Source: Duganella sp. Root1480D1 (GTDB lineage: Bacteria; Pseudomonadota; Gammaproteobacteria; Burkholderiales; Burkholderiaceae_D). From it: a stretch of 64,000 bases of DNA. Below are positions 34,635 through 43,409 of the stretch, in pieces. The translations under genes and the position numbers were made by a program. The notes under the pieces are model-generated. The model was not told the DNA's origin. It made no database searches and worked only from the letters and a program-made list of their open reading frames with translations. Positions within the stretch are counted from its first letter, which is position 1, and each line of letters begins with the position of its first letter. The DNA lies in contig NZ_LMFZ01000048.1 in NCBI RefSeq assembly GCF_001427305.1, positions 63,355 to 127,354 on the forward strand, in the 5' to 3' direction.

Positions 34635-36560
34635 ATGCCCAAAGCTGGCTATTCACTGATGTGGGGACTGGTTACTGGCTGTATCTGCAGCCGGTCACTA
34701 TCGGCAATCGCTGCCGCCGGCGGCGCAGCCACGCCGGAAAACTTTGCCAACCTGTCGCTTGAAGAATTGAGCGACGTGCGCGTGGTATCCGTTTCAAAGC
34801 GCGAAGAGAGGCTGGGCGATGCGCCGGCTTCGGTATTCGTGATCACCGCTGACGACATCCGGCGCAGCGGTGCGCGCAGCCTTGCCGAAGCGCTGCGCAT
34901 GGCGCCCAACCTGCATGTCGCGCAGACGCCTGCCGGCAATTACATCATCACAGCGCGCGGCTTTGCCGGCAACAGCGCCAACAAGCAGTTGGTGATGATC
35001 GATGGCCGCTCGGTGTATACGCCGCTGCTTTCCGGCGTGTCCTGGGACGTGCAGCAAGTGCCGATCGACGCCATCGAACGGATCGAAGTAATCAGCGGGC
35101 CTGGCGGCACCCTGTGGGGCACCAATGCGGTCAATGGGGTGATCAATGTGATTACCAAGCCTGCCGCGTCCACACTTGGAGCGATGGCCGACCTGCGTTG
35201 GGGCCAGGCGCAGTCAGGCGCGGCCTTCCGCTATGGCGCCGCAATGGATGATGGCGCCTGGCGCGCCTACGGCATGGATTACGCGATGCCGCACGGCGAA
35301 ACGCTGGCCGGCAAAGCGCTGGGTGATGCCTGGCACAATGCGCAGGCGGGCTTCCGGGCGGATTGGCTGCGCGGCAGCGATGCGCTCACGGTGCAGGGCG
35401 ATGTGTACCGCATCGGCGCCGGGCAGGTCGTGACGCCGCCGGCGCTTCCTTTGCCGGCTGCATCCATGCGCGGTGCCAACCTGATGGGACATTGGACCCG
35501 CCAGCTTTATGGCGGCGCCAGCCTGTCCGTGCTGGCCTATTACGATCGAACGCAGCGCGACCAGACTGGCGCGTATAAAGAGAATCTGGATGTCGCCGAC
35601 CTGCAGGCGCTCTATAACTTCGCTCCCCTTGGCCGGCACACGCTGGCGGCGGGCGTTGAATACCGCTTCGCTCTCGACCGGGTGTCGGTCACCAGCGGTA
35701 CTGCCTTCCACCCAGAGCGTGCCGCCATGCATTGGGCCAGCCTGTTCGGGCAGGACACCATCGCCCTCGGCGAGCAGCTAAGCCTGACGGGCGGATTGCG
35801 GCTGGAGCGCAATAAGTACACCGGTACTGAGGTTCTCCCCAACGTGCGGCTGGCATGGAAGGCGACTCCGTCGACTTCCTGGTGGGCGGCCTTGTCGCGC
35901 ACCGTTCGGGCGCCATCGCGCGTTGACCGCGAAATCTTTATCAATGCCGGGTCGCGCGGCACCCTGACCGGCGGCCCGAATTTCCAGTCCGAGACGGCGC
36001 GCGTGCTGGAAATCGGCTTGCGCCAGCAATTCGGCAACCACGCCAGTTATTCGCTCACCGCCTATCGCGCCCTGTACGACAAGCTGCGCACCATCAAGCC
36101 AGTGGCGCCGTTGGCTTTCGAAATCGGCAATGGCATGGAAGGCGAAACGCGCGGCCTGGAAGCATGGGGCAGCTACCAGGCTACGACCGATTGGCGCCTC
36201 AGCGCGGGCCTGACCCTGATGCACGAAGAATTTTCGCTCAAGCCGGGCGAACTCGATTTCGGCAACCGTTCGGTCACCGGTAACTCGGATCCACGCCGCG
36301 TGGCCAGGCTGCGTTCCTCGTACACGCTGGGCGAAGGGCGCGACCTGGACCTGACCTTGCGCTATGTCGGCCCGCTGCGCTTTACCGCAGTAGCGGGCTA
36401 TACGGCGCTGGACGTCAACTTCAACTGGCAGCTCAAGCCTGGCCTGGAGCTGGCGCTGGGAGCCAGCAATGCGCTGGACCGCGACCACGAGGAATTCAGC
36501 GGCACCAACCGCCTGTCGCTGGGGCGGGGCGCCTATGCCAGGGTCATAAGCCGCTTCTAA
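34635..36560 (+). CDS. TonB-dependent outer-membrane receptor
   Basis: 641 residues from the ATG at 34635 (GAGAGG upstream); the longer frame from 34557 is rejected. A signal sequence is followed by NLSLEELSDVRVVSVSKREE, a typical TonB-box/plug start. The plug (APASVFVITADDIRRSGARS, QLVMIDGRSVYTPLLSG, IERIEVISGPGGTLWGTNAV) leads into a beta-barrel ending with Phe (GRGAYARVISRF), as usual for outer-membrane proteins. Imports a metal complex or similar ligand; position before a copper-related run suggests, but does not prove, copper. Confidence 0.88.
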   Translation: MPKAGYSLMWGLVTGCICSRSLSAIAAAGGAATPENFANLSLEELSDVRVVSVSKREERLGDAPASVFVITADDIRRSGARSLAEALRMAPNLHVAQTPAGNYIITARGFAGNSANKQLVMIDGRSVYTPLLSGVSWDVQQVPIDAIERIEVISGPGGTLWGTNAVNGVINVITKPAASTLGAMADLRWGQAQSGAAFRYGAAMDDGAWRAYGMDYAMPHGETLAGKALGDAWHNAQAGFRADWLRGSDALTVQGDVYRIGAGQVVTPPALPLPAASMRGANLMGHWTRQLYGGASLSVLAYYDRTQRDQTGAYKENLDVADLQALYNFAPLGRHTLAAGVEYRFALDRVSVTSGTAFHPERAAMHWASLFGQDTIALGEQLSLTGGLRLERNKYTGTEVLPNVRLAWKATPSTSWWAALSRTVRAPSRVDREIFINAGSRGTLTGGPNFQSETARVLEIGLRQQFGNHASYSLTAYRALYDKLRTIKPVAPLAFEIGNGMEGETRGLEAWGSYQATTDWRLSAGLTLMHEEFSLKPGELDFGNRSVTGNSDPRRVARLRSSYTLGEGRDLDLTLRYVGPLRFTAVAGYTALDVNFNWQLKPGLELALGASNALDRDHEEFSGTNRLSLGRGAYARVISRF

Positions 36561-36585
36561 GGCGGGCATGGTAATATCGCTGCCC

Positions 36586-36969
36586 ATGAAATCCGTGATC
36601 CGTGTCATTGCGCTTTGGCTGATGCTGGTGGCTTTGCCTTTGCAGGGCTTCGCTTCGGCCAGCATGCTGCTGTGCGCTACGGGCAATCCCGTCGAGCCGG
36701 CTACCCAGGCGGCGCAGGGCCCACACCATGATCATGCGGCCATGTTGGCATCTGCCCAGCAGGAAGGCGACAATGGCGGCCATTGCGCCGGCAACGCATA
36801 CGGCGGCGCGATGGGCGCTTGCTGCGTCGGCGCCGCGCTGGCTTACGCCTTGCCGCAACCGGCCTCACATCCCCAGCTTGCCGAGCGCCTGCACCTGCCC
36901 GAACCCGTACCGCCACCGCCGGTCGACCTTGCCCTTCCCAAGCGCCCGCCGCGGGCGATCCTTGCCTGA
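36586..36969 (+). CDS. Small exported His/Cys protein, copper-cluster orphan
   Basis: 127 residues from the ATG at 36586. Signal peptide (MKSVIRVIALWLMLVALPLQGFASA), then His-rich GPHHDHAAMLASAQQEGDNG and Cys residues in NGGHCAGNAYGGAMGACCVG. Candidate periplasmic metal-binding protein, similar in layout to DUF2946-type proteins next to copper genes. It sits between the TonB receptor and TolC/multicopper oxidase genes. Assignment rests on composition and context. Confidence 0.6.
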   Translation: MKSVIRVIALWLMLVALPLQGFASASMLLCATGNPVEPATQAAQGPHHDHAAMLASAQQEGDNGGHCAGNAYGGAMGACCVGAALAYALPQPASHPQLAERLHLPEPVPPPPVDLALPKRPPRAILA

Positions 36970-37041
36970 TCCATGCCAGCCAAGGCGGCTGGCCCCATCC
37001 TGCGACCCCGCGCAGGACGACCAAGCATTGGAAAGACAATC

Positions 37042-38397
37042 ATGAAACAAGCATTCAAGCTGGCGGCAATGGCCGCCGCGGCTGCGCTGCTCTCCGGCTG
37101 CGCCACGTTCTCGAACGATGGCGGCTTCGGCGCAGTGGCGCAAGCCACCAAAAGCCACAGCGGCGCCGAGACGCGCCTGCTGCGCAATGACGATGACCTG
37201 CGTGCCCTGGACGAACAGCTGAAAAAGCTGCTGGCGGAGCCGTTGGGCGCTGACGCAGCCGTCCAGATCGCACTGGTGAACAACCGCAGCCTGCAAGCGC
37301 GTTACTGGGACCTCGGCATCGCCGAAGCGGAACTGGTGCAGGCGGGCCGCATGGCAAACCCCGGTTTCAGCTTCAAGCGCACCCATGGCGGCGGCGAGGT
37401 CGGCATCGAGCGTACCCTGAGCATGAACTTCATCCAATTGCTCACGCTGCCGCTGGCCAGCCGCATCGAATCCCGGCGTTTTGAACAGGTCAAGCTGGAG
37501 CTGACCGGTGAAGCTGTGGCGATGGCCCACCAGGCGCGCCTGGCGTGGATCGAGGCCGTGGCGGCGCAGCAGGGCGTCGCGTATGCCCAGCAGGTCAGCG
37601 ACGCGGCAGATGCCAGCGGCGAACTGGCGCGGCGCATGCAGGCCGCCGGCAACTGGAGCAAATACGATGCGGCCAAGGAGGAGGCCTTCCACGCCGACGC
37701 CATGGCCGACGTGGCGCGTGCCCGCAAGGCTGCCACCGCCAGCCGCGAAAAGCTGACGCGCATCCTGGGACTATCCGGCGTGGAAGCCACCAGCTACCGC
37801 TTGCCGGAACGCCTGCCGGACCTGCCGGCCAGCCCGCGCAAGATCGACGATGCCGAAGCGGCCGCGATGCGCGACCGCCTCGACGTGCAGGCAGCCCGCC
37901 TGGCGTCGCAACACACGGCAAATACCCTCGGCCTGACCAAGGCCACGCGCTTCATCAACGTGCTGGAATTGAGCGGCATCAGCGAGCGCGATGGCGAGCG
38001 CCGTTCGCATGGTTATGAGATTTCGGTGGAAGTACCATTGTTCGACTGGGGCGGCGCCCGTGTCGCGCATGCCGAGGCGACTTATATGCAGTCGGTCAAC
38101 CTGCTGGCCGCGGCGGCAGTCAATGCCCGCAGTGAAGCGCGAGAGAGCCGGCAGGACTACCAGGCTTCCTACGAGCTGGCCAAGCATTACCGCGATGTGG
38201 TGATACCGCTGCGCCAGAAAATCTCAGAGGAGACCCTGTTGCGCTACAACGGCATGCTGCTGTCTGTGTTCGAGCTGCTGGCCGATGCCCGCGAACAGGC
38301 GACCGCCGTCAATAACTACATCAACGCGCTCAAGGAATACTGGATCGCGGACGCCAATCTGGATGCCGCGATTGGCGGTAAAGGAGTACAGCAATGA
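37042..38397 (+). CDS. TolC-family outer-membrane lipoprotein
   Basis: 451 residues from the ATG at 37042 (GGAAAG upstream). Lipobox LLSGC near residue 19. Long paired helices typical of outer-membrane efflux proteins: AVQIALVNNRSLQARYWDLG and AEAELVQAGRMANPGFSFKR in the first half; DWGGARVAHAEATYMQSVNL in the second. No RND or membrane-fusion gene follows; instead a multicopper oxidase overlaps its stop (ATGA). May export copper or serve another pump. Confidence 0.85.
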   Translation: MKQAFKLAAMAAAAALLSGCATFSNDGGFGAVAQATKSHSGAETRLLRNDDDLRALDEQLKKLLAEPLGADAAVQIALVNNRSLQARYWDLGIAEAELVQAGRMANPGFSFKRTHGGGEVGIERTLSMNFIQLLTLPLASRIESRRFEQVKLELTGEAVAMAHQARLAWIEAVAAQQGVAYAQQVSDAADASGELARRMQAAGNWSKYDAAKEEAFHADAMADVARARKAATASREKLTRILGLSGVEATSYRLPERLPDLPASPRKIDDAEAAAMRDRLDVQAARLASQHTANTLGLTKATRFINVLELSGISERDGERRSHGYEISVEVPLFDWGGARVAHAEATYMQSVNLLAAAAVNARSEARESRQDYQASYELAKHYRDVVIPLRQKISEETLLRYNGMLLSVFELLADAREQATAVNNYINALKEYWIADANLDAAIGGKGVQQ

Positions 38398-39782
38398 ATA
38401 ATCCCCTCAACAAGCGCCGATCTTTCCTCGCCAACGGCGCCGCTGCCCTGATCGGCGCGGGCCTGGTGAGCCGTGCCGGCGCCGCCGGTTTGCCGGAAGC
38501 CCCGGTGCAAGCAAGCGCTTCGACCGCGCCGCCGTTGATGCCGCCAAATGGCCGCCCATACAATCCTGTCGTCACCCTCAACGGCTGGAGCCTGCCGTGG
38601 CGCATGAAGGATGGCGTCAAGGAGTTCCACCTGGTTGCGGAGCCGGTGGTACGCGAAATCGCGCCCGGTATGTACGCCAAAATGTGGGGCTACAACGGCC
38701 AGAGCCCGGGACCGACCATCGAGGTGGTGGAGGGCGACCGCGTGCGCATTTTCGTCACCAACAAGCTGCCGGAGCACACCAGCGTGCACTGGCATGGCCA
38801 GCTCCTGCCAAGCGGGATGGATGGCGTGTCGGGCGTGAGCCAGCCCGCCATCCAGCCGGGCAAGACCTTCGTCTATGAATTTGTCGCAAAACATGCCGGG
38901 ACTTTCATGTACCATCCCCATGCTGACGAAATGACGCAGATGGCGATGGGCATGATGGGCTTTTGGGTAACCCACCCGAAAGACCCGCGCCAGCACGCGG
39001 TGGACCGCGATTTCGTGTTCCTTCTCAGCGCATACGATATCGAACCCGGGAGCATGGTCCCCAAGGTCAACACGATGACGGACTTTAATATCTGGACATT
39101 CAATAGCCGCGTTTTCCCCGCGATCGACCCGCTGGTCGTGCGCCAGGGCGACCGTGTGCGCATCCGCGCCGGCAACCTGACCATGACCAACCACCCGATC
39201 CACATCCACGGCCACCGCTTCGAAGTGACCGGTACCGACGGCGGCTGGGTGCCTCCGACGGCGCGCTGGCCGGAAGTGACCACCGACGTTGCCGTAGGCC
39301 AGATGCGCGCCATCGAATTCATCGCCGACAACCCGGGAGACTGGGCCTTCCATTGCCACAAATCGCACCACACCATGAACGCCATGGGCCACAACGTGCC
39401 GACCCTGATCGGTGTCGACCACAAAGGCGTGGCGGAGAAGATCAACAAGCTGGTGCCTGGTTATATGGTGATGGGCGACAAGGGCGGCTCGATGGGCGGC
39501 ATGGAGATGGAAATCCCCGAGAACACGCTGCCGATGATGACCGGTACCGGCCCGTATGGCGATATCGAGATGGGCGGCATGTTCACCCTGATGAAGGTGC
39601 GTCCGGACCAGAAGAAGGGCGATTACACCGATCCGGGCTGGTACAAGGCGCCGAAAGGCACCACGGCCTATGAGTGGACCGGCGAGCTGCCGCCGCCTGT
39701 TTCCGCACCCAATGCGCCGCCGCCTGCAGGCGTGCAGCCGGTGGAAGTGACCCGCGACAAGAAGGGACACGATCATCATTAA
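38394..39782 (+). CDS. Multicopper oxidase (copper-tolerance type)
   Basis: 462 residues with a twin-arginine-type leader (NKRRSFLANGAAALIGAGLV), so folded export is likely. All four copper motifs are present: HWHG (first pair), YHPHADE, HPIHIHGH, and HCHKSHHTM in place of the usual HCHxxxHxxxGM. A Met-rich stretch (GGSMGGMEMEIPENTLPMMT) near the end fits Cu(I) binding. Probably oxidises Cu(I) in the periplasm. Overlaps the TolC gene by ATGA and the CLC gene start region. Confidence 0.87.
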   Translation: MNNPLNKRRSFLANGAAALIGAGLVSRAGAAGLPEAPVQASASTAPPLMPPNGRPYNPVVTLNGWSLPWRMKDGVKEFHLVAEPVVREIAPGMYAKMWGYNGQSPGPTIEVVEGDRVRIFVTNKLPEHTSVHWHGQLLPSGMDGVSGVSQPAIQPGKTFVYEFVAKHAGTFMYHPHADEMTQMAMGMMGFWVTHPKDPRQHAVDRDFVFLLSAYDIEPGSMVPKVNTMTDFNIWTFNSRVFPAIDPLVVRQGDRVRIRAGNLTMTNHPIHIHGHRFEVTGTDGGWVPPTARWPEVTTDVAVGQMRAIEFIADNPGDWAFHCHKSHHTMNAMGHNVPTLIGVDHKGVAEKINKLVPGYMVMGDKGGSMGGMEMEIPENTLPMMTGTGPYGDIEMGGMFTLMKVRPDQKKGDYTDPGWYKAPKGTTAYEWTGELPPPVSAPNAPPPAGVQPVEVTRDKKGHDHH

Positions 39783-39786
39783 GCAA

Positions 39787-40995
39787 TTGCGCTACCTGGG
39801 GAAGTGGAGCCTGTTGGCCGGCATCATTGCCGTGCTGGCCGGAAGCGCGTCCGCTTTCTTCCTGGTGGCGCTGGACGTGGCGACCGCCTGGCGTGAAGCC
39901 TATCGCTGGGTGGTTTGGCTGCTGCCGCTGGCCGGCTTTGCCGTCGGCTGGATCTACCTGCATGTCGGCAGCCGCGTCGAAGCGGGCAATAACCTGCTGA
40001 TCGACGAGATCCACGATCCAAAGAATGTCGTGCCGCTGCGCCTTGCGCCGCTGATCCTGTGCAGTACCGTGGTGTCGCACCTGTTCGGCGCCTCCGTCGG
40101 CCGCGAGGGAACGGCGGTGCAGATGGGCGGCGCGCTGGCCGACCAGCTCACCCACGTATTCCGCTTGCCGCGCGAAGACCGCAGCACGGTCCTGATGGCC
40201 GGCATCAGCGCTGGTTTTGCTTCGGTGTTCGGCACCCCGCTGGCCGGTGCGATCTTCGGGCTGGAAGTGCTGGTGGTGGGGCGCATGCGGTTTACGGCGA
40301 TCTACCCTTGCATGCTGGCGGCGCTGCTGGCCGACCAGGTCACGCGCGCCTGGGGCGTGGGACACACGCATTATCCGGCGGGCACGCTGGGCGCCCCGGA
40401 TGGCCCTCTGCTGCTGGCGCTGGCCGGCATCGTCGCTGCGGGCATTGTGTTTGGCCTGGTGGGGCGCGCGTTCGCCGCTGCCGCGCATGGCTTGTCGGCG
40501 TGGTTCAAGGAGCGCTTTGCCTATGCGCCGTTGCGGCCACTGGCCGGTGGCGCCGTCATCGCGCTGGTGGTCGGCGCCGGCAGCGCTTCCGGCATCGACT
40601 TCCACCGCTACCTGGGCCTTGGCATCGGCCCAATGGTGGAAGCATTCCGCGTGCCGCTCGACTGGTGGGACTGGCTGGGAAAATTCGTGTTCACCGTTGG
40701 CTCGCTCGGCTCCGGATTCAAGGGCGGCGAGGTGACGCCGCTGTTCAATATCGGTGCCACACTGGGCAACGTGCTCGCTCCTCTCCTGCACCTGCCGTTC
40801 CCGCTGCTGGCGGCAATCGGCTTCGTCGCGGTGTTTGCCGGCGCCGCTAACACGCCGCTGGCCTGTACCGTGATGGCGATGGAATTGTTCGGGCCCGGAA
40901 TCGGCCCCTACGCCGCACTGGCCTGCGCGGTTGCCTTCATGTTCTCGGGCCACTCCGGCATTTACCGCGCCCAACGGCGCCCGTCAGCCGAGTAA
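39787..40995 (+). CDS. CLC-type anion transporter, possibly the fluoride (CLC-F) type
   Basis: 402 residues if TTG at 39787 is the start. Upstream in-frame ATC (39775) or ATT (39778), seven to ten bases after AAGGGA, are also possible, and no ATG is available. CLC motifs: GNNLLIDEIH (67-76) in place of GSGIP, GREGTAVQMGG (105-115, Glu107 as gate), and GFKGGEVTPLFNIGA. The changed first motif and GREGT recall the fluoride/proton antiporters of the CLC-F clade; that is inference. About ten membrane helices. Convergent with the DUF72 gene, stops overlapping by 12 bases. Confidence 0.75.
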   Translation: MRYLGKWSLLAGIIAVLAGSASAFFLVALDVATAWREAYRWVVWLLPLAGFAVGWIYLHVGSRVEAGNNLLIDEIHDPKNVVPLRLAPLILCSTVVSHLFGASVGREGTAVQMGGALADQLTHVFRLPREDRSTVLMAGISAGFASVFGTPLAGAIFGLEVLVVGRMRFTAIYPCMLAALLADQVTRAWGVGHTHYPAGTLGAPDGPLLLALAGIVAAGIVFGLVGRAFAAAAHGLSAWFKERFAYAPLRPLAGGAVIALVVGAGSASGIDFHRYLGLGIGPMVEAFRVPLDWWDWLGKFVFTVGSLGSGFKGGEVTPLFNIGATLGNVLAPLLHLPFPLLAAIGFVAVFAGAANTPLACTVMAMELFGPGIGPYAALACAVAFMFSGHSGIYRAQRRPSAE

Positions 40996-41847
40996 GCGCT
41001 GTTCCAGGCTCTGCGCGTCGAATGGCGCATGCACTTTCACGTCGTTGTCGAAGTAACAGTAGATGTCGCGGCTGGCGCGCTTGGGCGGCGCGCTGTCGAC
41101 GATCAGTCTGGCGTCGCCGGGCTGATGGCCGCTTGCCCAGGTGCGGATGCGGGCTGCCCAGCGATCGAGTGACTGCTGCGTGTACCCGCTGGCGTAAAGC
41201 TCCTTTTCGCCGTGCAGGCGAAGGTACATGAAGCTGGCGGTCACGTCCTCATAGTCAGGCCATTTGCCTGCCGTATCTGCGACCACCAGCGCGACTTTAT
41301 ACTTGCGCAGCAGTCGCACGAAAGCGGGATCGGCGAACGACTCGTTGCGGATTTCGACTGCGTGCAGCAGCTTGCGCTTGGCGTCGGTCTCGGTGGCGCA
41401 GCGGCCGTTCATGCGCGGCTCGTGGCGGCTTGCGAGAGCCGATGCTTGTTCGGTATCGCGCGGCAGCAGGCTGAGAAAGTGCTCGAACAAGTCTTCGTCA
41501 AACTTGAAATTGGGCGGGAACTGCCACAGGAATGGCCCCAGTTTTTCCCGTAGCAGCAAGACGCCGCTGGCGAAGACGTTGGCCAGCGGCTTTTCGGGTT
41601 CGCGCAGGCGCAGGATATGCGTGATGTAGCGATTGCCTTTGTGGGCGAACACGAAATCGCCAGGGGTGGCGTCGTACCAGGCCTGGTAGCTTTGCGGCCG
41701 CTGCAGCGAGTAAAAGGATCCGTTGATTTCAATGGTGCGCACGGCGCGCGAGGCAAATTCCAGCTCGCGTGCCTGCGTCAGGTCGGGCGGATAGAATACG
41801 CCGCGCCAGGGAGTATAGCGCCAGCCCGAAATGCCGATCCTGGTCAC
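40984..41847 (-). CDS. DUF72-family protein
   Basis: 287 residues from the GTG at 41847, giving MTRIGISGWRYTPWRGVFYP; the ORF upstream is a shadow. TIM-barrel DUF72 signature: RTIEINGSFYSLQRPQSYQA, FVFAHKGNRYITHILRLREP, LLHAVEIRNESFADPAFVRL, SFMYLRLHGEKELYASGYTQ. Related proteins appear in nucleic-acid-linked contexts, but the function is unknown. The start overlaps the PEP-CTERM gene stop by four bases (GTGA). Confidence 0.85.
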   Translation of the reverse strand: MTRIGISGWRYTPWRGVFYPPDLTQARELEFASRAVRTIEINGSFYSLQRPQSYQAWYDATPGDFVFAHKGNRYITHILRLREPEKPLANVFASGVLLLREKLGPFLWQFPPNFKFDEDLFEHFLSLLPRDTEQASALASRHEPRMNGRCATETDAKRKLLHAVEIRNESFADPAFVRLLRKYKVALVVADTAGKWPDYEDVTASFMYLRLHGEKELYASGYTQQSLDRWAARIRTWASGHQPGDARLIVDSAPPKRASRDIYCYFDNDVKVHAPFDAQSLEQRLLG

Positions 41848-42632
41848 CGTGCCAGGCGCTTCAGCGTGCCGAGCATTGCCAGGCCGGCCAGCAACATTGC
41901 GTACTGACCAGGCTCGGGGATGGGCAAGGGCTCGCCGCCGACCGATATGGCGTCGAAGGCCAGGCCGGAGTCGAAATCCTGGTCGTCCCAGTTGGTCACG
42001 CCGAATTCGAGCCGGTATTTGCCGGCGTTGGAAATGGCGTATTGCGCCCGCACCCAGCCAGTGGCGCCGCAGCCGGCGTCGTAGCAGTCGTCCGAATCGG
42101 GCCCCAACGGCGCCCACTTGGTCCGGCCCGGTGCGACGGCGACGGGGAAGGGTGTCAGCGTCGCGATGGGCGCAGGCATGTCGAAGCCGGGAATTGCGTT
42201 GCCATTTTCGTTGGTGCGGGCGGTGAACAGGAGCGCCACTTGCTTGTCGTCGGCGTCCAGCAGGCGCGCCCATGCATAGTCCGCGTAACCCGCGCCATCG
42301 GTCGTCACATAGTTGAAGCGAAAGTCCAGCGCGGCATGCGCGTCGGCCATGAACGAAACCGAGCGCAGGATCGAGCCATTCGTTGCTTCGCCCACGCCAC
42401 CGACGCCGGGCAGCGCGACTTCGCTGGTCGAATTGTAGCTGGAGATCCAGCCATAGGCGCTGCCGCCGCCCGGCGCGAGTCCGACGACGCCGTTGGCTCC
42501 CAGTGTGCCGCAATTGCCGGTACAGCGCCACGGCGCGGGAAGACCGTCGTCAAAAGTGCCGGCGAAAGCGGGCGCGGCCAGTGTTGAACATGCTGCGCAA
42601 GTGGCGAGCATCAGAAAGTTTCTTTTGTTCAT
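41844..42632 (-). CDS. PEP-CTERM secreted protein
   Basis: 262 residues. Signal peptide (MNKRNFLMLATCAACSTLAAPAFA), beta-sandwich body with paired cysteines (WRCTGNCGTLG, DDCYDAGCGATGW), and the C-terminal sorting signal PEPGQYAMLLAGLAMLGTLK then RLAR. PEP-CTERM proteins are processed by exosortase and are usually linked to exopolysaccharide. It looks like the NF038132-type family. No exosortase gene in the window. Confidence 0.88.
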   Translation of the reverse strand: MNKRNFLMLATCAACSTLAAPAFAGTFDDGLPAPWRCTGNCGTLGANGVVGLAPGGGSAYGWISSYNSTSEVALPGVGGVGEATNGSILRSVSFMADAHAALDFRFNYVTTDGAGYADYAWARLLDADDKQVALLFTARTNENGNAIPGFDMPAPIATLTPFPVAVAPGRTKWAPLGPDSDDCYDAGCGATGWVRAQYAISNAGKYRLEFGVTNWDDQDFDSGLAFDAISVGGEPLPIPEPGQYAMLLAGLAMLGTLKRLAR

Positions 42633-42746
42633 TTTGCTGCCCCGTCGAAGAGAACGCCATCATTCTCCCCGCATGGGGCGCGTCTGCCGAAAGATTGCCG
42701 CTATCGTGCGGGCGGGAGCAATAGTCAGTTTCGACAGGGAAACGCT

Positions 42747-43289
42747 TTATCTGAATGGAGCAGCCGGGCCCGGCCAGACGGTATCGGCCAGTGGACGGCC
42801 CTGGCAGCGCGATGGGTCGACGAGGGCGCCGGTCTGTACGCCGCGGCAGGCCCAGATCTGGCTGCCGTTTTCGCCGGTGTAGCGGTCCCATGCCCATTCG
42901 CGGTCGGTGTTCGGGGAGGCGGTCGTGTAGGTCGGCTCGGAATACCAGTCGTCGTTGTACAGGCCGATCGTGCCGCCAACGCCGATGCTCACATCATTAT
43001 GCTTGCTGGCTGCGACGGCCAGCGCGACCACGCCGGCCGCTACGCCAACCGTCACCCAGGTTTCGCGTTCCTTGATGACGCCAGGGCAGGCCGCTTCCGC
43101 TACACCCCGGCGGCCCAGTTCCATGCGCAGCGCATTGGAAAAGTTCATGTCGGGCGAACCCGTGGCGAGCGTCTTGCACATCTCGAACTCGCTGGCCGCC
43201 GACGGATTGGCATAAAAGCTCTGTGCACCGATGCCGGCGCAACCAGTGAGGAGCGCAGCAATGGCTGCGACGGGAAGCAGGGTTTTCAT
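42747..43289 (-). CDS. Hypothetical lipoprotein
   Basis: 180 residues. Lipobox LLTGC (Cys near 17). The mature part has SAASEFEMCKTLATGSPDMN, a short hydrophobic helix (TWVTVGVAAGVVALAVAASK) and a C-terminal Cys pair (IWACRGVQ, PSRCQGRP). A single gene between the PEP-CTERM gene and the ABC operon. Family not recognised. Confidence 0.7.
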   Translation of the reverse strand: MKTLLPVAAIAALLTGCAGIGAQSFYANPSAASEFEMCKTLATGSPDMNFSNALRMELGRRGVAEAACPGVIKERETWVTVGVAAGVVALAVAASKHNDVSIGVGGTIGLYNDDWYSEPTYTTASPNTDREWAWDRYTGENGSQIWACRGVQTGALVDPSRCQGRPLADTVWPGPAAPFR

Positions 43290-43409
43290 CCCCCTAGTAT
43301 AACAAGCCCGGAAGCGCCCAAGTCATGCCAAGCGCCAGTTGGTGCGGTGCGCCGGGCGTTTTCGCAACGCAATCGTGCGGTTCGAGGATGGTCGCATCAT
43401 TGGCGCTTG

